From Arthrobacter zhaoxinii (GTDB lineage Bacteria > Actinomycetota > Actinomycetes > Actinomycetales > Micrococcaceae), in NCBI RefSeq assembly GCF_025244925.1, contig NZ_CP104275.1:434001-498000 (forward strand): DNA of 64,000 nt, in the 5' to 3' direction. A model generated the notes under the pieces. That model made no database searches. It worked only from the letters and a program-made list of their open reading frames with translations, and was not told where the DNA came from. The translations under genes were made by a program, and so were the position numbers. Shown here in pieces: positions 35,848 through 44,216 of the stretch (the first letter of the stretch is position 1; each line of letters begins with the position of its first letter).

Positions 35848-35976
35848 GCCTGGCTCACCTCCTTGGTGGTGCACTGAATGTCTCTGATACGGAATAAGAC
35901 GTCTGATTCCAGGCCCCAACCTGCGGCAAAAGTCTTCGGATTGGCGGGCATATTCCAATATGTCCGCCACAAAACA

Positions 35977-36003
35977 CTATCGGCCGGTTCATCTTCAATG
36001 TTA
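35977..36003 (-). promoter_or_regulatory. Predicted sigma-28-type promoter of the flgN operon
   Basis: On the minus strand, TAAC (36003-36000), a 15-base spacer and GCCGATAG (35984-35977). This differs from the enterobacterial FliA consensus TAAA-N15-GCCGATAA at two bases and matches the arrangement before fliC, flgB and fliM here. Confidence 0.8.
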
Positions 36004-36132
36004 GTGGTATGTTTCAGCTAAAGCGCTCGAGAGTGGATTCACCAGCGGACTCAGCCACTGACCACTAAGCCGGCGCGTTTAACGGTCGCAGTTGGGGGAC
36101 TGTTGGGGAACAAGGACTTGGGGGTCCAAAAA

Positions 36133-36996
36133 ATGAATCATTCTGCACGTAATGCCATGGTGGTGGAAAATCTGCCACTGGTCGGTTATCTCGTATCTGA
36201 AGTCTGCGCCAAGGCCACGCACCTCTCGCGTGACGACCTGGCCTCGGTCGGGTCCATTGCCCTGATAACGTCGGCCGCTTCGTTCGATCCGGACCTGGGT
36301 GTGCCTTTCGGAGCTTATGCCCGGCGCCGCATCATCGGAGCGTTTGCCGACGAGATGCGCTCCAGTGACTGGGCTACCCGTTCGGCCCGTCGCCGGATCA
36401 AGGAAACCCTTGCGGTGAAGGAAACCCTGACTGCCGCCCTGGGCCGCACCCCGAACGTGGATGAAATTGCTTCCGCTTTGGGTGTGGACCGTACGGTGGC
36501 CGAGGATGCCCTCTCCGATGCCTCCCGCACCGTGTCCAGCCTGGACGAATCCGTGACCGACTTCCTGGTTGCGGACATGCCGTCGCCGGAGGGCACCCTC
36601 CTGGCCTCGGAACGCCTGAAGTACCTGCAGGCGGCCGTCGCCGCCCTGCCCGAGAAGATGCGGTACGTCATAGAGGAGATCTACTTCCGAGACCGCACGG
36701 TCAAGGAAATAGCCGAAGAGCTGGGCAGCACCCACTCCGCCGTGTCCCAGCAGCGCGCGGAGGCCGTCCGCCTGCTCCGTGACGGCCTGGGCACGCACTA
36801 CTCGGACACCGCTGCCGCACCGGAACTCCAGTCCCGGATTGCTCCGGCCCGCCGCAATGCCTATCTCACCTCGGTGGGGGACCGCACCGCCGGCGGCATT
36901 ACCCGGCACCATCTGGCGCCGGTCTTCCCCGGAACGCAGGGGCTGGTTCCCGGCCTGCCCGGCCGGCCCGTGACGTTCAAGCCGGCCGCTTCCTAG
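36133..36996 (+). CDS. fliA: FliA/SigD-type flagellar sigma factor
   Basis: A 287-residue sigma-70-family protein from the ATG at 36133 (a TTG at 36103 in frame is less likely). Region 2 is seen in LPLVGYLVSEVCAKATHLSR and DDLASVGSIALITSAASFDP; the stretch GVPFGAYARRRIIGAFADEM then RSSDW is typical of FliA/WhiG. Region 4 helix-turn-helix is TVKEIAEELGSTHSAVSQQR. A C-terminal tail of about 55 residues (from HYSDTAAAPE) extends beyond the usual ~240-residue length. It sits between the flgN and fliC promoters it should read. No flgM anti-sigma gene is seen in the window. Confidence 0.9.
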   Translation: MNHSARNAMVVENLPLVGYLVSEVCAKATHLSRDDLASVGSIALITSAASFDPDLGVPFGAYARRRIIGAFADEMRSSDWATRSARRRIKETLAVKETLTAALGRTPNVDEIASALGVDRTVAEDALSDASRTVSSLDESVTDFLVADMPSPEGTLLASERLKYLQAAVAALPEKMRYVIEEIYFRDRTVKEIAEELGSTHSAVSQQRAEAVRLLRDGLGTHYSDTAAAPELQSRIAPARRNAYLTSVGDRTAGGITRHHLAPVFPGTQGLVPGLPGRPVTFKPAAS

Positions 36997-37045
36997 GCTT
37001 TCCGCCGGGGTAAATCTTTATTTTCAAATTCTTTTCCCAAACTGC

Positions 37046-37072
37046 TAACACCCCTTGGTGCTCCGCCGATAA
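37046..37072 (+). promoter_or_regulatory. Predicted sigma-28-type promoter of fliC
   Basis: TAAC (37046-37049), a 15-base spacer and a perfect GCCGATAA (37065-37072), about 60 bases before the flagellin start. It is the best match of the four in the island, as expected for the strongest late gene. Confidence 0.88.
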
Positions 37073-37082
37073 CTAGTGGTGT

Positions 37083-37124
37083 AGGCCCATGGATGGGCCT
37101 GCGAACACAGCCCACTCACGGAGG
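37083..37124 (+). promoter_or_regulatory. Predicted CsrA-binding leader of fliC with two GGA sites
   Basis: AGGCCC-ATGGAT-GGGCCT (37083-37100) folds into a 6-bp stem with a hexaloop that presents GGA, the form CsrA prefers. A second ANGGA site, ACGGA (37118-37122), overlaps the Shine-Dalgarno GGAGG (37120-37124). The two GGA cores are 29 bases apart. This mirrors the Bacillus hag leader, where CsrA bound at both sites blocks ribosome entry. Confidence 0.75.
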
Positions 37125-37132
37125 AATACATC

Positions 37133-38023
37133 ATGGGTTTCACAATCAACACCAACACCGCGGCAACCAACGCCTACCGCAACCTGAACATCAACCAGAA
37201 TGCACAGGCCAAGTCCCTGGAGAAGCTTTCCAGCGGCCTGCGCATCAACCGCGCTGCCGATGACGCAGCCGGCCTGGCCATCTCGGAGGGCCTGAAGAAC
37301 CAGGTCAGCGGCATGACCGTTGCCGCACGCAACGCCCAGGACGGCATCAGCGTCATCCAGACCGCTGAAGGCGCCCTGACCGAGGTCCACTCGATCCTGA
37401 ACCGCGTGCGTGACCTGGCTGTCCAGTCCGGTAACGATTCCAACAACGCGGACTCCCGTGCAGCGATCTCCACTGAGGTCAAGGCACTGGGTGAAGAGCT
37501 GACCCGCATCGGCAACTCCACGAACTTCAACGGTATCGACCTGCTGAAGTCCACGTCCGAGGACGAGGACGTATCCACTCCGAAGACGCTGACCTTCCAG
37601 ATCGGCGCCGGCGGATCAGCGGACAACGACCAGATCGATGTGAACCTGGTTGACGTCGCTGCCATCGGCAAGGCTGTCACAGCGCTTGCCGGCACCGTTG
37701 CCGATGGTGACACTGCAGCAACCGGTGGCTTCGTCAGCGCCGCCGAGGCGCTGAAGACCATCGAGGCTCTCGACAAGGACATCAAGACCATCTCGACCGC
37801 CCGCTCGGACCTGGGTGCTTCCCAGAACCGGCTGGAATCGGTCACGAAGTCCCTGAATGTTTCCATCGAGAACCTCTCCGCTGCCAAGTCCCGCATCACC
37901 GATACGGACATGGCTGTGGAAATGGCAAGCTTCACCCGCTCGCAGATCCTGTCCCAGGCCGGAACCGCAATGCTGTCCCAGGCCAACCAGATGAACAGCG
38001 GCGTGATGCAGCTCCTGCAGTAG
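37133..38023 (+). CDS. fliC: Flagellin
   Basis: A 296-residue flagellin forming the filament. N-terminal D0/D1: GFTINTNTAATNAYRNLNIN then KSLEKLSSGLRINRAADDAA; C-terminal D1/D0: ARSDLGASQNRLESVTKSLN then SRITDTDMAVEMASFTRSQI and QANQMNSGVMQLLQ. The variable outer region is only ~70 residues (about 140-210), so the filament surface is small. There is no signal peptide, as type III export requires. GGAGG lies 8 bases before the ATG and is probably CsrA-controlled. It is the only flagellin gene in the window. Confidence 0.97.
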   Translation: MGFTINTNTAATNAYRNLNINQNAQAKSLEKLSSGLRINRAADDAAGLAISEGLKNQVSGMTVAARNAQDGISVIQTAEGALTEVHSILNRVRDLAVQSGNDSNNADSRAAISTEVKALGEELTRIGNSTNFNGIDLLKSTSEDEDVSTPKTLTFQIGAGGSADNDQIDVNLVDVAAIGKAVTALAGTVADGDTAATGGFVSAAEALKTIEALDKDIKTISTARSDLGASQNRLESVTKSLNVSIENLSAAKSRITDTDMAVEMASFTRSQILSQAGTAMLSQANQMNSGVMQLLQ

Positions 38024-38188
38024 TAAATCAGCACCACCAGCACCACCAGCAGTACCGGCAGGTAAATGGCCGCTGGCGGCGGAGGCAGATGACTTGGACC
38101 TCACAGCCTCCGCCGTCAGCCCAGTACCTGCCGTTCCCATGTCCGGGCCCGGCCCGGTCAGCGCAGCACAGAAGCAGAAGGAGCAGGC

Positions 38189-39520
38189 ATGGCAGGCATA
38201 GACGGCATCACCACCGGTACCGACACCACGGCCATGATCGCCCAGCTGATGGCGGTGGAAGCCCGCCCGCAGGCAATGCTGAAGCAAAAAGTCAGCTCCA
38301 GCCAGACCTTCGTTACCGCACTGCAGAACCTGAACGCCAAGATCGCCTCCCTGGCGGAGAGCGCCGGCAAGGTGGCAAAACCGGCCGGAACAGATCTCTA
38401 CTCTGCCACCGCGTCCTCGGACAAGGTCACCGTCGTCACCAAGCCGGGGGCAGCTGCAGGGGCGCTGGACATCCGCGTGGACCGGCTCGCCACCGCCCAG
38501 GTGTCCCTCTCAGGAGCCATGGCGGCCTGGCCCAACGGCGACGCCCTGTCCATCTCGGCGGACGGCACCATTACGGAACTCGACACCGCGGGCAAGAGCC
38601 TGGACGAGGTCATCAACACCGTCAACAAGGCCAATCTCGGCGTCACTGCCATGAAAGTCGCCGCCGGCAGCGTCGACGGCGTAGCGCAGTACCGTATGCA
38701 GTTCACCGCCACGGACACAGGCAGCGAGGGTGCTTTCAGCATTTCGCACAACGGCACGGACCTTGGCAATATCCGGCCCGCCCAGGACGCGCAGGTCACC
38801 CTGTGGGCCGGGGTCGCCGGTGCGGAAACTCTCATCACGTCCGCCACCAACAGCTTCACGGATCTGCTCCCCGGCGTGGATGTCTCGGTCAAGGAAGTCT
38901 CCGCCGCCCCGGTTACCGTAAGTGTAAACCGCGACGAAAAGGCAGTGACCGATGTAGCCGCGAAGCTCGTGGCCGGCCTGGTGGACGTCTTCAGCTACAT
39001 CAATAAGAACTCCGCGGTGAGCGTGTCCACCTCCGACGGCACCACCAAGGCCTCCGGCGGCCAGTTCACCGGTGATTCGGGGGTGCGGGCGCTCAAGGAA
39101 ACAATCATGCGGGCCGCCACGTCCCCGGTGGACGGCCGGTCGCCGTCGGAAATCGGCATCATCATCACCAAGGACGGCACGGTGGAATTCAATGCCGAAA
39201 AGTTCGCCGCCGCCCTGAAGGCCGACCCGGAAAAAACCCAGGCAGCCCTGCAGACCATCGCCTCCCGGGTTGAGACCGCCGGCAATCAAGTTTCGGACAA
39301 GTACGAGGGCAGCATCACCCTGCGGATCAAGGGCCAGGAAAGCGAAGTTCGGTCCCTGAACACGCAGATTGCGGACTGGGACCGCCGGCTGTCATCCCGG
39401 CAGGCCACACTGTCCCGGACGTGGTCCACCCTTGAAGTCACGCTCGGCAAGCTCAACAGCCAAATGGACTGGCTCACCTCCCAGCTGGATTCCTTCTCCG
39501 CCTCCTCGAGTAAGAAGTGA
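38189..39520 (+). CDS. fliD: Flagellar filament cap FliD (HAP2)
   Basis: A 443-residue cap protein that folds flagellin at the filament tip. N-terminal FliD domain: AGIDGITTGTDTTAMIAQLM then AVEARPQAML; C-terminal domain: RVETAGNQVSDKYEGSITLR ... DWDRRLSSRQATLSRTWSTL. GAAGGAG lies upstream of the ATG. The 165-base gap after fliC has a short CAGCACCAC tandem repeat and no visible promoter, so fliD is probably read through from fliC. It overlaps fliS by 4 bases. Confidence 0.95.
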   Translation: MAGIDGITTGTDTTAMIAQLMAVEARPQAMLKQKVSSSQTFVTALQNLNAKIASLAESAGKVAKPAGTDLYSATASSDKVTVVTKPGAAAGALDIRVDRLATAQVSLSGAMAAWPNGDALSISADGTITELDTAGKSLDEVINTVNKANLGVTAMKVAAGSVDGVAQYRMQFTATDTGSEGAFSISHNGTDLGNIRPAQDAQVTLWAGVAGAETLITSATNSFTDLLPGVDVSVKEVSAAPVTVSVNRDEKAVTDVAAKLVAGLVDVFSYINKNSAVSVSTSDGTTKASGGQFTGDSGVRALKETIMRAATSPVDGRSPSEIGIIITKDGTVEFNAEKFAAALKADPEKTQAALQTIASRVETAGNQVSDKYEGSITLRIKGQESEVRSLNTQIADWDRRLSSRQATLSRTWSTLEVTLGKLNSQMDWLTSQLDSFSASSSKK

Positions 39521-39978
39521 ACGTGAACTACTCAATGGCCGCCAAACGGGCCGAATACGCCCGCAACGCGGTAATGTCGGCCTCCCCGGCCCGCCTGCTG
39601 ACCATGCTTTATGACCGTCTCCTGCTGGACCTGACCCGCGCAGAATCCGCGCAGCAGCAGGCCGACTGGGCCGTGGCATCCGAGAACCTGATCCACGCGC
39701 AGGCCATCATTACCGAGCTGCTGGGTACCCTGAAAACAGATGTGTGGGACGGCGCGGAGAACCTGCAGGCCATCTACGCCTATTCGCTTTCCACCTTGGT
39801 GAGCGCCAACGTGGGCCGGAACGCGAAGCTCACCCGTGAATGCATCGACCTGCTGGAGCCGCTCCGCGTGGCCTGGCACGACGCCGCCGCGCAGCTTCCC
39901 GCCGCCCAGCCGGCACCCGGAGCCGGTGCAGTCCCCGCCGCCGCCGGCGCTAGGGGAGCGATCCTCGGTGTCGGCTGA
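39517..39978 (+). CDS. fliS: Flagellin export chaperone FliS
   Basis: A 153-residue FliS binding the C-terminal helix of flagellin before export. Typical wording: AVMSASPARLLTMLYDRLLL then DLTRAE and NLIHAQAIITELLGTLKTDV. It starts with GTG overlapping the fliD stop by 4 bases. An Ala/Pro-rich tail of ~30 residues (QLPAAQPAPGAGAVPAAAGA) extends past the usual ~125 residues and overlaps the next start. Confidence 0.93.
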   Translation: MNVNYSMAAKRAEYARNAVMSASPARLLTMLYDRLLLDLTRAESAQQQADWAVASENLIHAQAIITELLGTLKTDVWDGAENLQAIYAYSLSTLVSANVGRNAKLTRECIDLLEPLRVAWHDAAAQLPAAQPAPGAGAVPAAAGARGAILGVG

Positions 39979-40312
39979 ACCGGAAGAGCTGTACCGCACC
40001 CCCGAGGAGCTGGCCAACCTGGCGCTCTGGGGAACCGTCCTCACCCAGCTCGAAGACAACCTGGAAACCTTCCTTGAAGGCAGGTCAGTCACGGAACAGG
40101 CCCGTGAAGCCGCCGCCGATTGGGACCCGCCGGCCGACCTCGGACCACTCCCGGAAACGCTGATGGTCCGTGCCCGGCTGCTGTCCAAGGCACAGTCCCG
40201 TGCCTACGCACAACTGCGCAATGAATCACGGACTAACCGCAAGCAGTCTCTGCTGATCAGCAGTGTGTCCGGCCCGGCGTCGTCGGCTGTTTACCTGGAA
40301 GTGGACGGCTAA
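39968..40312 (+). CDS. Small helical protein after fliS, FliT-like position
   Basis: A 114-residue protein starting with a GTG at 39968 inside the end of fliS (GGGGAG 9-14 bases upstream). The sequence is helical with acidic N-terminal half (ELYRTPEELANLALWGTVLT) and a basic C-terminal half (SKAQSRAYAQLRNESRTNRK). Position and size fit the FliT chaperone for FliD, but I see no family motif strong enough to name it. A terminator follows immediately. Confidence 0.65.
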   Translation: MSAEPEELYRTPEELANLALWGTVLTQLEDNLETFLEGRSVTEQAREAAADWDPPADLGPLPETLMVRARLLSKAQSRAYAQLRNESRTNRKQSLLISSVSGPASSAVYLEVDG

Positions 40313-40348
40313 AAGCAGCCGAATGCAAAGGCTGCTTACTTTTCCCTT
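40313..40348 (+). terminator. Intrinsic terminator of the fliC-fliD-fliS group
   Basis: An 8-bp stem, AAGCAGCC (40313-40320) with GGCTGCTT (40330-40337), is followed by ACTTTTCCCTT. It separates the filament genes from the flgB operon. Confidence 0.75.
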
Positions 40349-40390
40349 AACTCATACCCGGCAAAAACGGAAAAATTACTCGGTTATGAC

Positions 40391-40417
40391 TTACGCATCG
40401 GCAAAATGTGCCGATAA
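40391..40417 (+). promoter_or_regulatory. Predicted sigma-28-type promoter of the flgB operon, overlapping a dyad
   Basis: TTAC (40391-40394), a 15-base spacer and a perfect GCCGATAA (40410-40417). A 7-bp inverted repeat, ATCGGCA-AAATG-TGCCGAT (40397-40415), covers the spacer and -10 element, which would let a dimeric regulator block this promoter. The -35 half is weaker than at fliC. Confidence 0.7.
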
Positions 40418-40497
40418 CAATTAGTGAGCACGGATAGCTCATGTAAAAGGCCACGGATCGGCCGCACTGTCCCTTTAGCGAAACCTGGGTTCACACT

Positions 40498-40839
40498 GTG
40501 TTCGATTCCGTATCCTCCATTGCGCTTCAAAGCGCACTGGACGGCCTTGCCCTCCGCCAGCGGACCATTGCGAGCAATATCGCGAATGTGAACACGCCCG
40601 GATATCAGGCCCAGCGCGTCACCTTTGAGGACGCCCTCGCTAAATCAGTAAAAGCCGGCAGCGGCGCAGTTGCGCCCACCACTGAGCGTTCCCTTGAACC
40701 CACCCGCCTGGACGGCAGCAACGTCAACCTGGACACCGAAACGTTGTCCAATATCGACACTGTGCTGCGCTACCAATTCGCCACCCAGGCCGTCGGCGGA
40801 GAAGCCAACTCTCTCCGCACCGCACTGAGGACCAACTAA
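40498..40839 (+). CDS. flgB: Flagellar proximal rod protein FlgB
   Basis: A 113-residue rod protein with the rod/hook signature (ALQSALDGLALRQRTIASNI then ANVNTPGYQAQRVTFEDALA). The start is GTG at 40498, with no strong Shine-Dalgarno. It opens the basal-body operon and its stop overlaps the flgC start (TAATG). It would form the proximal rod in the periplasm-like space. Confidence 0.93.
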   Translation: MFDSVSSIALQSALDGLALRQRTIASNIANVNTPGYQAQRVTFEDALAKSVKAGSGAVAPTTERSLEPTRLDGSNVNLDTETLSNIDTVLRYQFATQAVGGEANSLRTALRTN

Positions 40840-41231
40840 TGACTTTCGATGCCATCGGCATTGCCGCCACCGGACTTACCACCCACCGCAAGTGGCTTGA
40901 CGCAGTTTCCGACAACCTGGCCAACGCCAACAATGTCTCCAGCACCGACGGTGCTGCCTTCCAGGCCCGCTACATCGTGGCGCAGGAAGGTCCGCAAGGC
41001 ACCGGAGTGCAGGTTGCCGGTGTGCAGTACGGCGACGCTGAAGGCCGCGTGGTGTACCAGCCCGACCACGCCCTGGCCGACGCCGAAGGCTATGTCCGTT
41101 ACCCGGACATCGACCTCTCGGAGCAAATGGGCAACCTGATCCTCGCCCAGCGCGGCTATGAAGCCAATGCCGCCGTGGTTGACCGTGCCAAGAGCACCTA
41201 CGAAGCAGCACTCCAGATTGGACGCTCCTAA
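40839..41231 (+). CDS. flgC: Flagellar proximal rod protein FlgC
   Basis: A 130-residue rod protein. N-terminal MTFDAIGIAATGLTTHRKWL then DAVSDNLANANN carries the rod/hook motif; the C-terminus (VRYPDIDLSEQMGNLILAQR then GYEANAAVVDRAK) is diagnostic for FlgC. One-base overlaps with flgB and fliE show tight coupling. Confidence 0.95.
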   Translation: MTFDAIGIAATGLTTHRKWLDAVSDNLANANNVSSTDGAAFQARYIVAQEGPQGTGVQVAGVQYGDAEGRVVYQPDHALADAEGYVRYPDIDLSEQMGNLILAQRGYEANAAVVDRAKSTYEAALQIGRS

Positions 41232-41539
41232 TGCCCGTTCCCGCCATCGCCGCCGTCAGCGGCACCACCCCGACGGGTTACGTGGACGCCGCCAAGCCTG
41301 CCGCCGCCGCCACTGACGGTTCCTCCTTCGCCACCCAGCTCACCGGAGCCGTGGACGGCGTCACCGAGCTGCAGTCCACCTCCAAGACGCTTGCCGTGCA
41401 GGCAGTCACCGGGGACCTGGACGATATCCATGCCGCCACCATCGCCTCCACCCGGGCGTCCGTCACCTTGGAACTTGTTGCCGCCGTGCGGAACAAGGGC
41501 GTTGACGCGTTCAACGAGATCATGCGGATGCAGGCCTGA
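41231..41539 (+). CDS. fliE: Flagellar hook-basal body protein FliE
   Basis: A 102-residue FliE, linking the MS ring to the rod. The C-terminal half is characteristic: LDDIHAATIASTRASVTLEL then VAAVRNKGVDAFNEIMRMQA. The N-terminal third is Ala/Thr-rich and variable, as in the family. TGATG overlap with fliF. Confidence 0.92.
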   Translation: MPVPAIAAVSGTTPTGYVDAAKPAAAATDGSSFATQLTGAVDGVTELQSTSKTLAVQAVTGDLDDIHAATIASTRASVTLELVAAVRNKGVDAFNEIMRMQA

Positions 41540-43131
41540 TGCCCGGTCCCCTGAGCGCGATGACCGGTCGCGTAGGCAAGACCGTTGGCCAGTTCACCCT
41601 GGCGCAGAAGACCATTGCCATCATCGGCATTGCCGTAGTGGCCCTCGGCATCGCCCTGCTCACGTCGTGGCTGACCAAGCCGGCGTATACCCCGCTGTTC
41701 TCCGGTCTGGAAGCCACGGATGCCAACAGTATTGTGGAACAGCTCAAGACCGACGGCGTGCCCTACGAGGTAGCCGACGGCGGCGGAACCATCATGGTTC
41801 CCGAGGAACACGTGTACGACCAGCGGCTCAAAGCCGCCGGCGCCGGCCTGCCGTCCGAATCCACCGGCGGCTATTCACTGCTGGACGAAATGGGTGTGAC
41901 CTCCTCCGAATTCCAGCAGTCCGTGACCTACAAGCGGGCCCTGGAAGGCGAAATCGCCAAGACCGTCGGTGCCATCGACGGCGTGAAGAACGCCTCAGTG
42001 CAGCTGGCCATCCCGGAAGACACTGTCTTTGTCTCCGAGAAGGTTGATCCCACCGCCTCGGTGTTCGTGGAAACGCAGAGCGGGAGCACCCTCAGCTCCG
42101 ACCAGGTGCAGGCCATTGTGCACCTGACCTCGGCCTCGGTGGACGGCATGCAGTCCACCGATGTTGCCGTGATCGATGCCACCGGCACCGTGCTCTCCGC
42201 CGTCGGCACCGGTGCCATCGGTTCAGCCGACAAGCAGGCCACCGACTATGAACAGCGCATCATCGCCTCCGTGCAGACCATGCTGGACCGCGTCGTCGGC
42301 CCCGGCAACGCCACGGTAGCCGTGGCAGCGGACATGAACTACGAATCCGCCAACCGCGTGGAGGAGTCCTTTACCGCCCCGCAGGACACCCCCGCACTGA
42401 ACGAATCCACCAGCACCGAGGAATACACCGGCGGTGCCGAAGGCGGAGCCGCAGGCATCCTGGGGCCGGACAACATTGCCGTGCCCAACGGAACCAGCGA
42501 CGACGGCGCTTTCCGCTCGGAGAACAGCACCAGGAACAACGCCGTGAACAAGGTAACCGAAACCCGGGAGATCCCGGCCGGTTCCCTGAACCGCCAGACG
42601 GTCTCCGTAGCGCTGAACACCAATGCGGCCGCCGGATTGAATGTCGCGGACCTGGAAGCACTCGTTGCCACCGCCGCCGGCATCAACGCCGAACGCGGCG
42701 ATGAAATCACCGTGGAAATGGTCTCCTTCAACGCGGACGGTGCCACCAGCGCCCAGGACGCCCTGGCCGACGCACAGGCGACGGAAGAAGCCGAACGCCG
42801 CGCACAGATGCTCCAGATGGGCATCATCGTGGCGGGTATTGTCCTGGTGCTTATCCTGGCGCTCGTCGCCTACGCCATGCGCTCCCGCCGGCAGAACCGC
42901 GAAGCCATCGACATCGGCGAGTTGCCGGAGCTGGACCCGCTGGCGCCGCCTACGGCATTGGCGATGCTTCCGGAGCCGGCTGTGGTTCCCCTGGACACCG
43001 CATCGATGCAGATTGTCGCCGCTGCCACCGACCATGAGCGCAAACGCGCGGAACTCGATGCCCTTGCCGCCCAGGACCCGCTTCGGACTGCGGATTACCT
43101 GCGCAACATGATGGATGAGAGCCGGGTATGA
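41539..43131 (+). CDS. fliF: Flagellar MS-ring protein FliF
   Basis: A 530-residue MS-ring protein with two membrane helices (IAIIGIAVVALGIALLTSWL near residues 25-45; GIIVAGIVLVLILALVAYAM near 430-450). Between them are the ring-building motifs, e.g. YTPLFSGLEATDANSIVEQL, GYSLLDEMGVTSSEFQQSVT and YKRALEGEIAKT. The C-terminal cytoplasmic tail contains the FliG-binding region (AAQDPLRTADYLRNMMDESR). It overlaps fliG by 4 bases. Confidence 0.96.
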   Translation: MPGPLSAMTGRVGKTVGQFTLAQKTIAIIGIAVVALGIALLTSWLTKPAYTPLFSGLEATDANSIVEQLKTDGVPYEVADGGGTIMVPEEHVYDQRLKAAGAGLPSESTGGYSLLDEMGVTSSEFQQSVTYKRALEGEIAKTVGAIDGVKNASVQLAIPEDTVFVSEKVDPTASVFVETQSGSTLSSDQVQAIVHLTSASVDGMQSTDVAVIDATGTVLSAVGTGAIGSADKQATDYEQRIIASVQTMLDRVVGPGNATVAVAADMNYESANRVEESFTAPQDTPALNESTSTEEYTGGAEGGAAGILGPDNIAVPNGTSDDGAFRSENSTRNNAVNKVTETREIPAGSLNRQTVSVALNTNAAAGLNVADLEALVATAAGINAERGDEITVEMVSFNADGATSAQDALADAQATEEAERRAQMLQMGIIVAGIVLVLILALVAYAMRSRRQNREAIDIGELPELDPLAPPTALAMLPEPAVVPLDTASMQIVAAATDHERKRAELDALAAQDPLRTADYLRNMMDESRV

Positions 43132-44216
43132 CCGAACTCGCCACCGCCACGGTCGGAATGCCGACCGCCCTGGCCGCCAGCGCCAAGGCGCGCCAGGAGC
43201 AGGCCGGAACTGCGGAGCTTACCGGTGTCCAGAAGGCGGCAGTCGTCCTGATGCAGCTGGAAACCTCGCGGGCGGCCGTGGTGATGCAGCAGTTCACCGA
43301 AGCTGAGGCACAGACCATTGCCGCAGAGATTGTCCGGCTTAAGCGAATTGACCCGGCCATCGCCGAGGACACCCTGAACGAGTTTTACGATATGACCGCG
43401 CAGGGCGGGAGCCGGGCGCTCGGCGGACGGGACCGCGCCATGGGCCTGCTCCAGGCGTCCTTCGGCATTGAGCGTGCCTCCGGCGTTATGGAACGGCTGA
43501 GCTCCTCGGCGGCAGGACGGTCCTTCGAATTCCTCGAAAGTGCGGAACCGGGCCAGGTGATATCGCTCCTCGACGGGGAACTCCCGCAGACAATTGCCCT
43601 GGTCCTCGCCCATATGCGGCCCCAGCGCGCATCAGCTGTGCTCACCGGTCTGAACGCCGATCTGCGGACCGATGTTGCGCAGGCAATTGCCACCATGTCC
43701 CGCGCCACCCCGGAAGCGGTGCGTGTGGTCGCCGAAACACTGAAATCACGGGCGTCTGCGCTCGGAGCTTCCCGCGAAGCCGCGGACACCATCGGCGGCG
43801 TCCAGCCGCTGGTGGAGATCATTAACCGGGCCGACGCCGGCACGGAACGTGCCCTCCTCGAGGCACTGGAGGAACGCGATCCAGACCTCGCTGAAGAGGT
43901 CCGTTCACGCATGCTGACCTTCGCCGACCTCGTCAAGCTCGAACGCCGCGACGTTCAGCTGGTGCTGCGCGGCATCGGCGTCGGCACGCTGGCCCTGGCG
44001 CTGAAGGGCGCCACCGAGGCGCTCCTCGAGGTCATCCGGTCCAACGTTTCCGAACGCAACCGCGAACTCCTCGACGACGAAATCAAGGCAGCCGGTCCGG
44101 CACGGCTGTCACAGGTCGAAGAGGCCCGGGCCAACATTGTCCGGGCCATCCGGGAAATGGAAGCCCAGGGTGTCATCGAGGTGCACCGCGCGGACGAGGA
44201 GGAATATGTCTACTGA
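43128..44216 (+). CDS. fliG: Flagellar motor switch protein FliG
   Basis: A 362-residue rotor protein that transmits stator torque. The N-terminal domain (LTGVQKAAVVLMQLETSRAA) binds FliF, the middle domain includes ELPQTIALVLAHMRPQRASA, and the C-terminal torque domain has IRSNVSERNRELLDDEIKAA-type helices (EVIRSNVSERNRELLDDEIK). Residues 1-35 form a non-conserved extension. It overlaps fliH by 11 bases. Confidence 0.96.
   Translation: MTELATATVGMPTALAASAKARQEQAGTAELTGVQKAAVVLMQLETSRAAVVMQQFTEAEAQTIAAEIVRLKRIDPAIAEDTLNEFYDMTAQGGSRALGGRDRAMGLLQASFGIERASGVMERLSSSAAGRSFEFLESAEPGQVISLLDGELPQTIALVLAHMRPQRASAVLTGLNADLRTDVAQAIATMSRATPEAVRVVAETLKSRASALGASREAADTIGGVQPLVEIINRADAGTERALLEALEERDPDLAEEVRSRMLTFADLVKLERRDVQLVLRGIGVGTLALALKGATEALLEVIRSNVSERNRELLDDEIKAAGPARLSQVEEARANIVRAIREMEAQGVIEVHRADEEEYVY

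Noticed and set aside
35848..35970. Longer FlgN from a GTG at 35970, six bases after the sigma-28-type -10 box
   Set aside because: Rare codons throughout, and an excellent GGAGGTGA site directs the ATG at 35847.
38030..38060. CAGCACCAC tandem repeat after fliC as a functional element
   Set aside because: Only about three short units, not symmetric, no hairpin or T run; likely without function.
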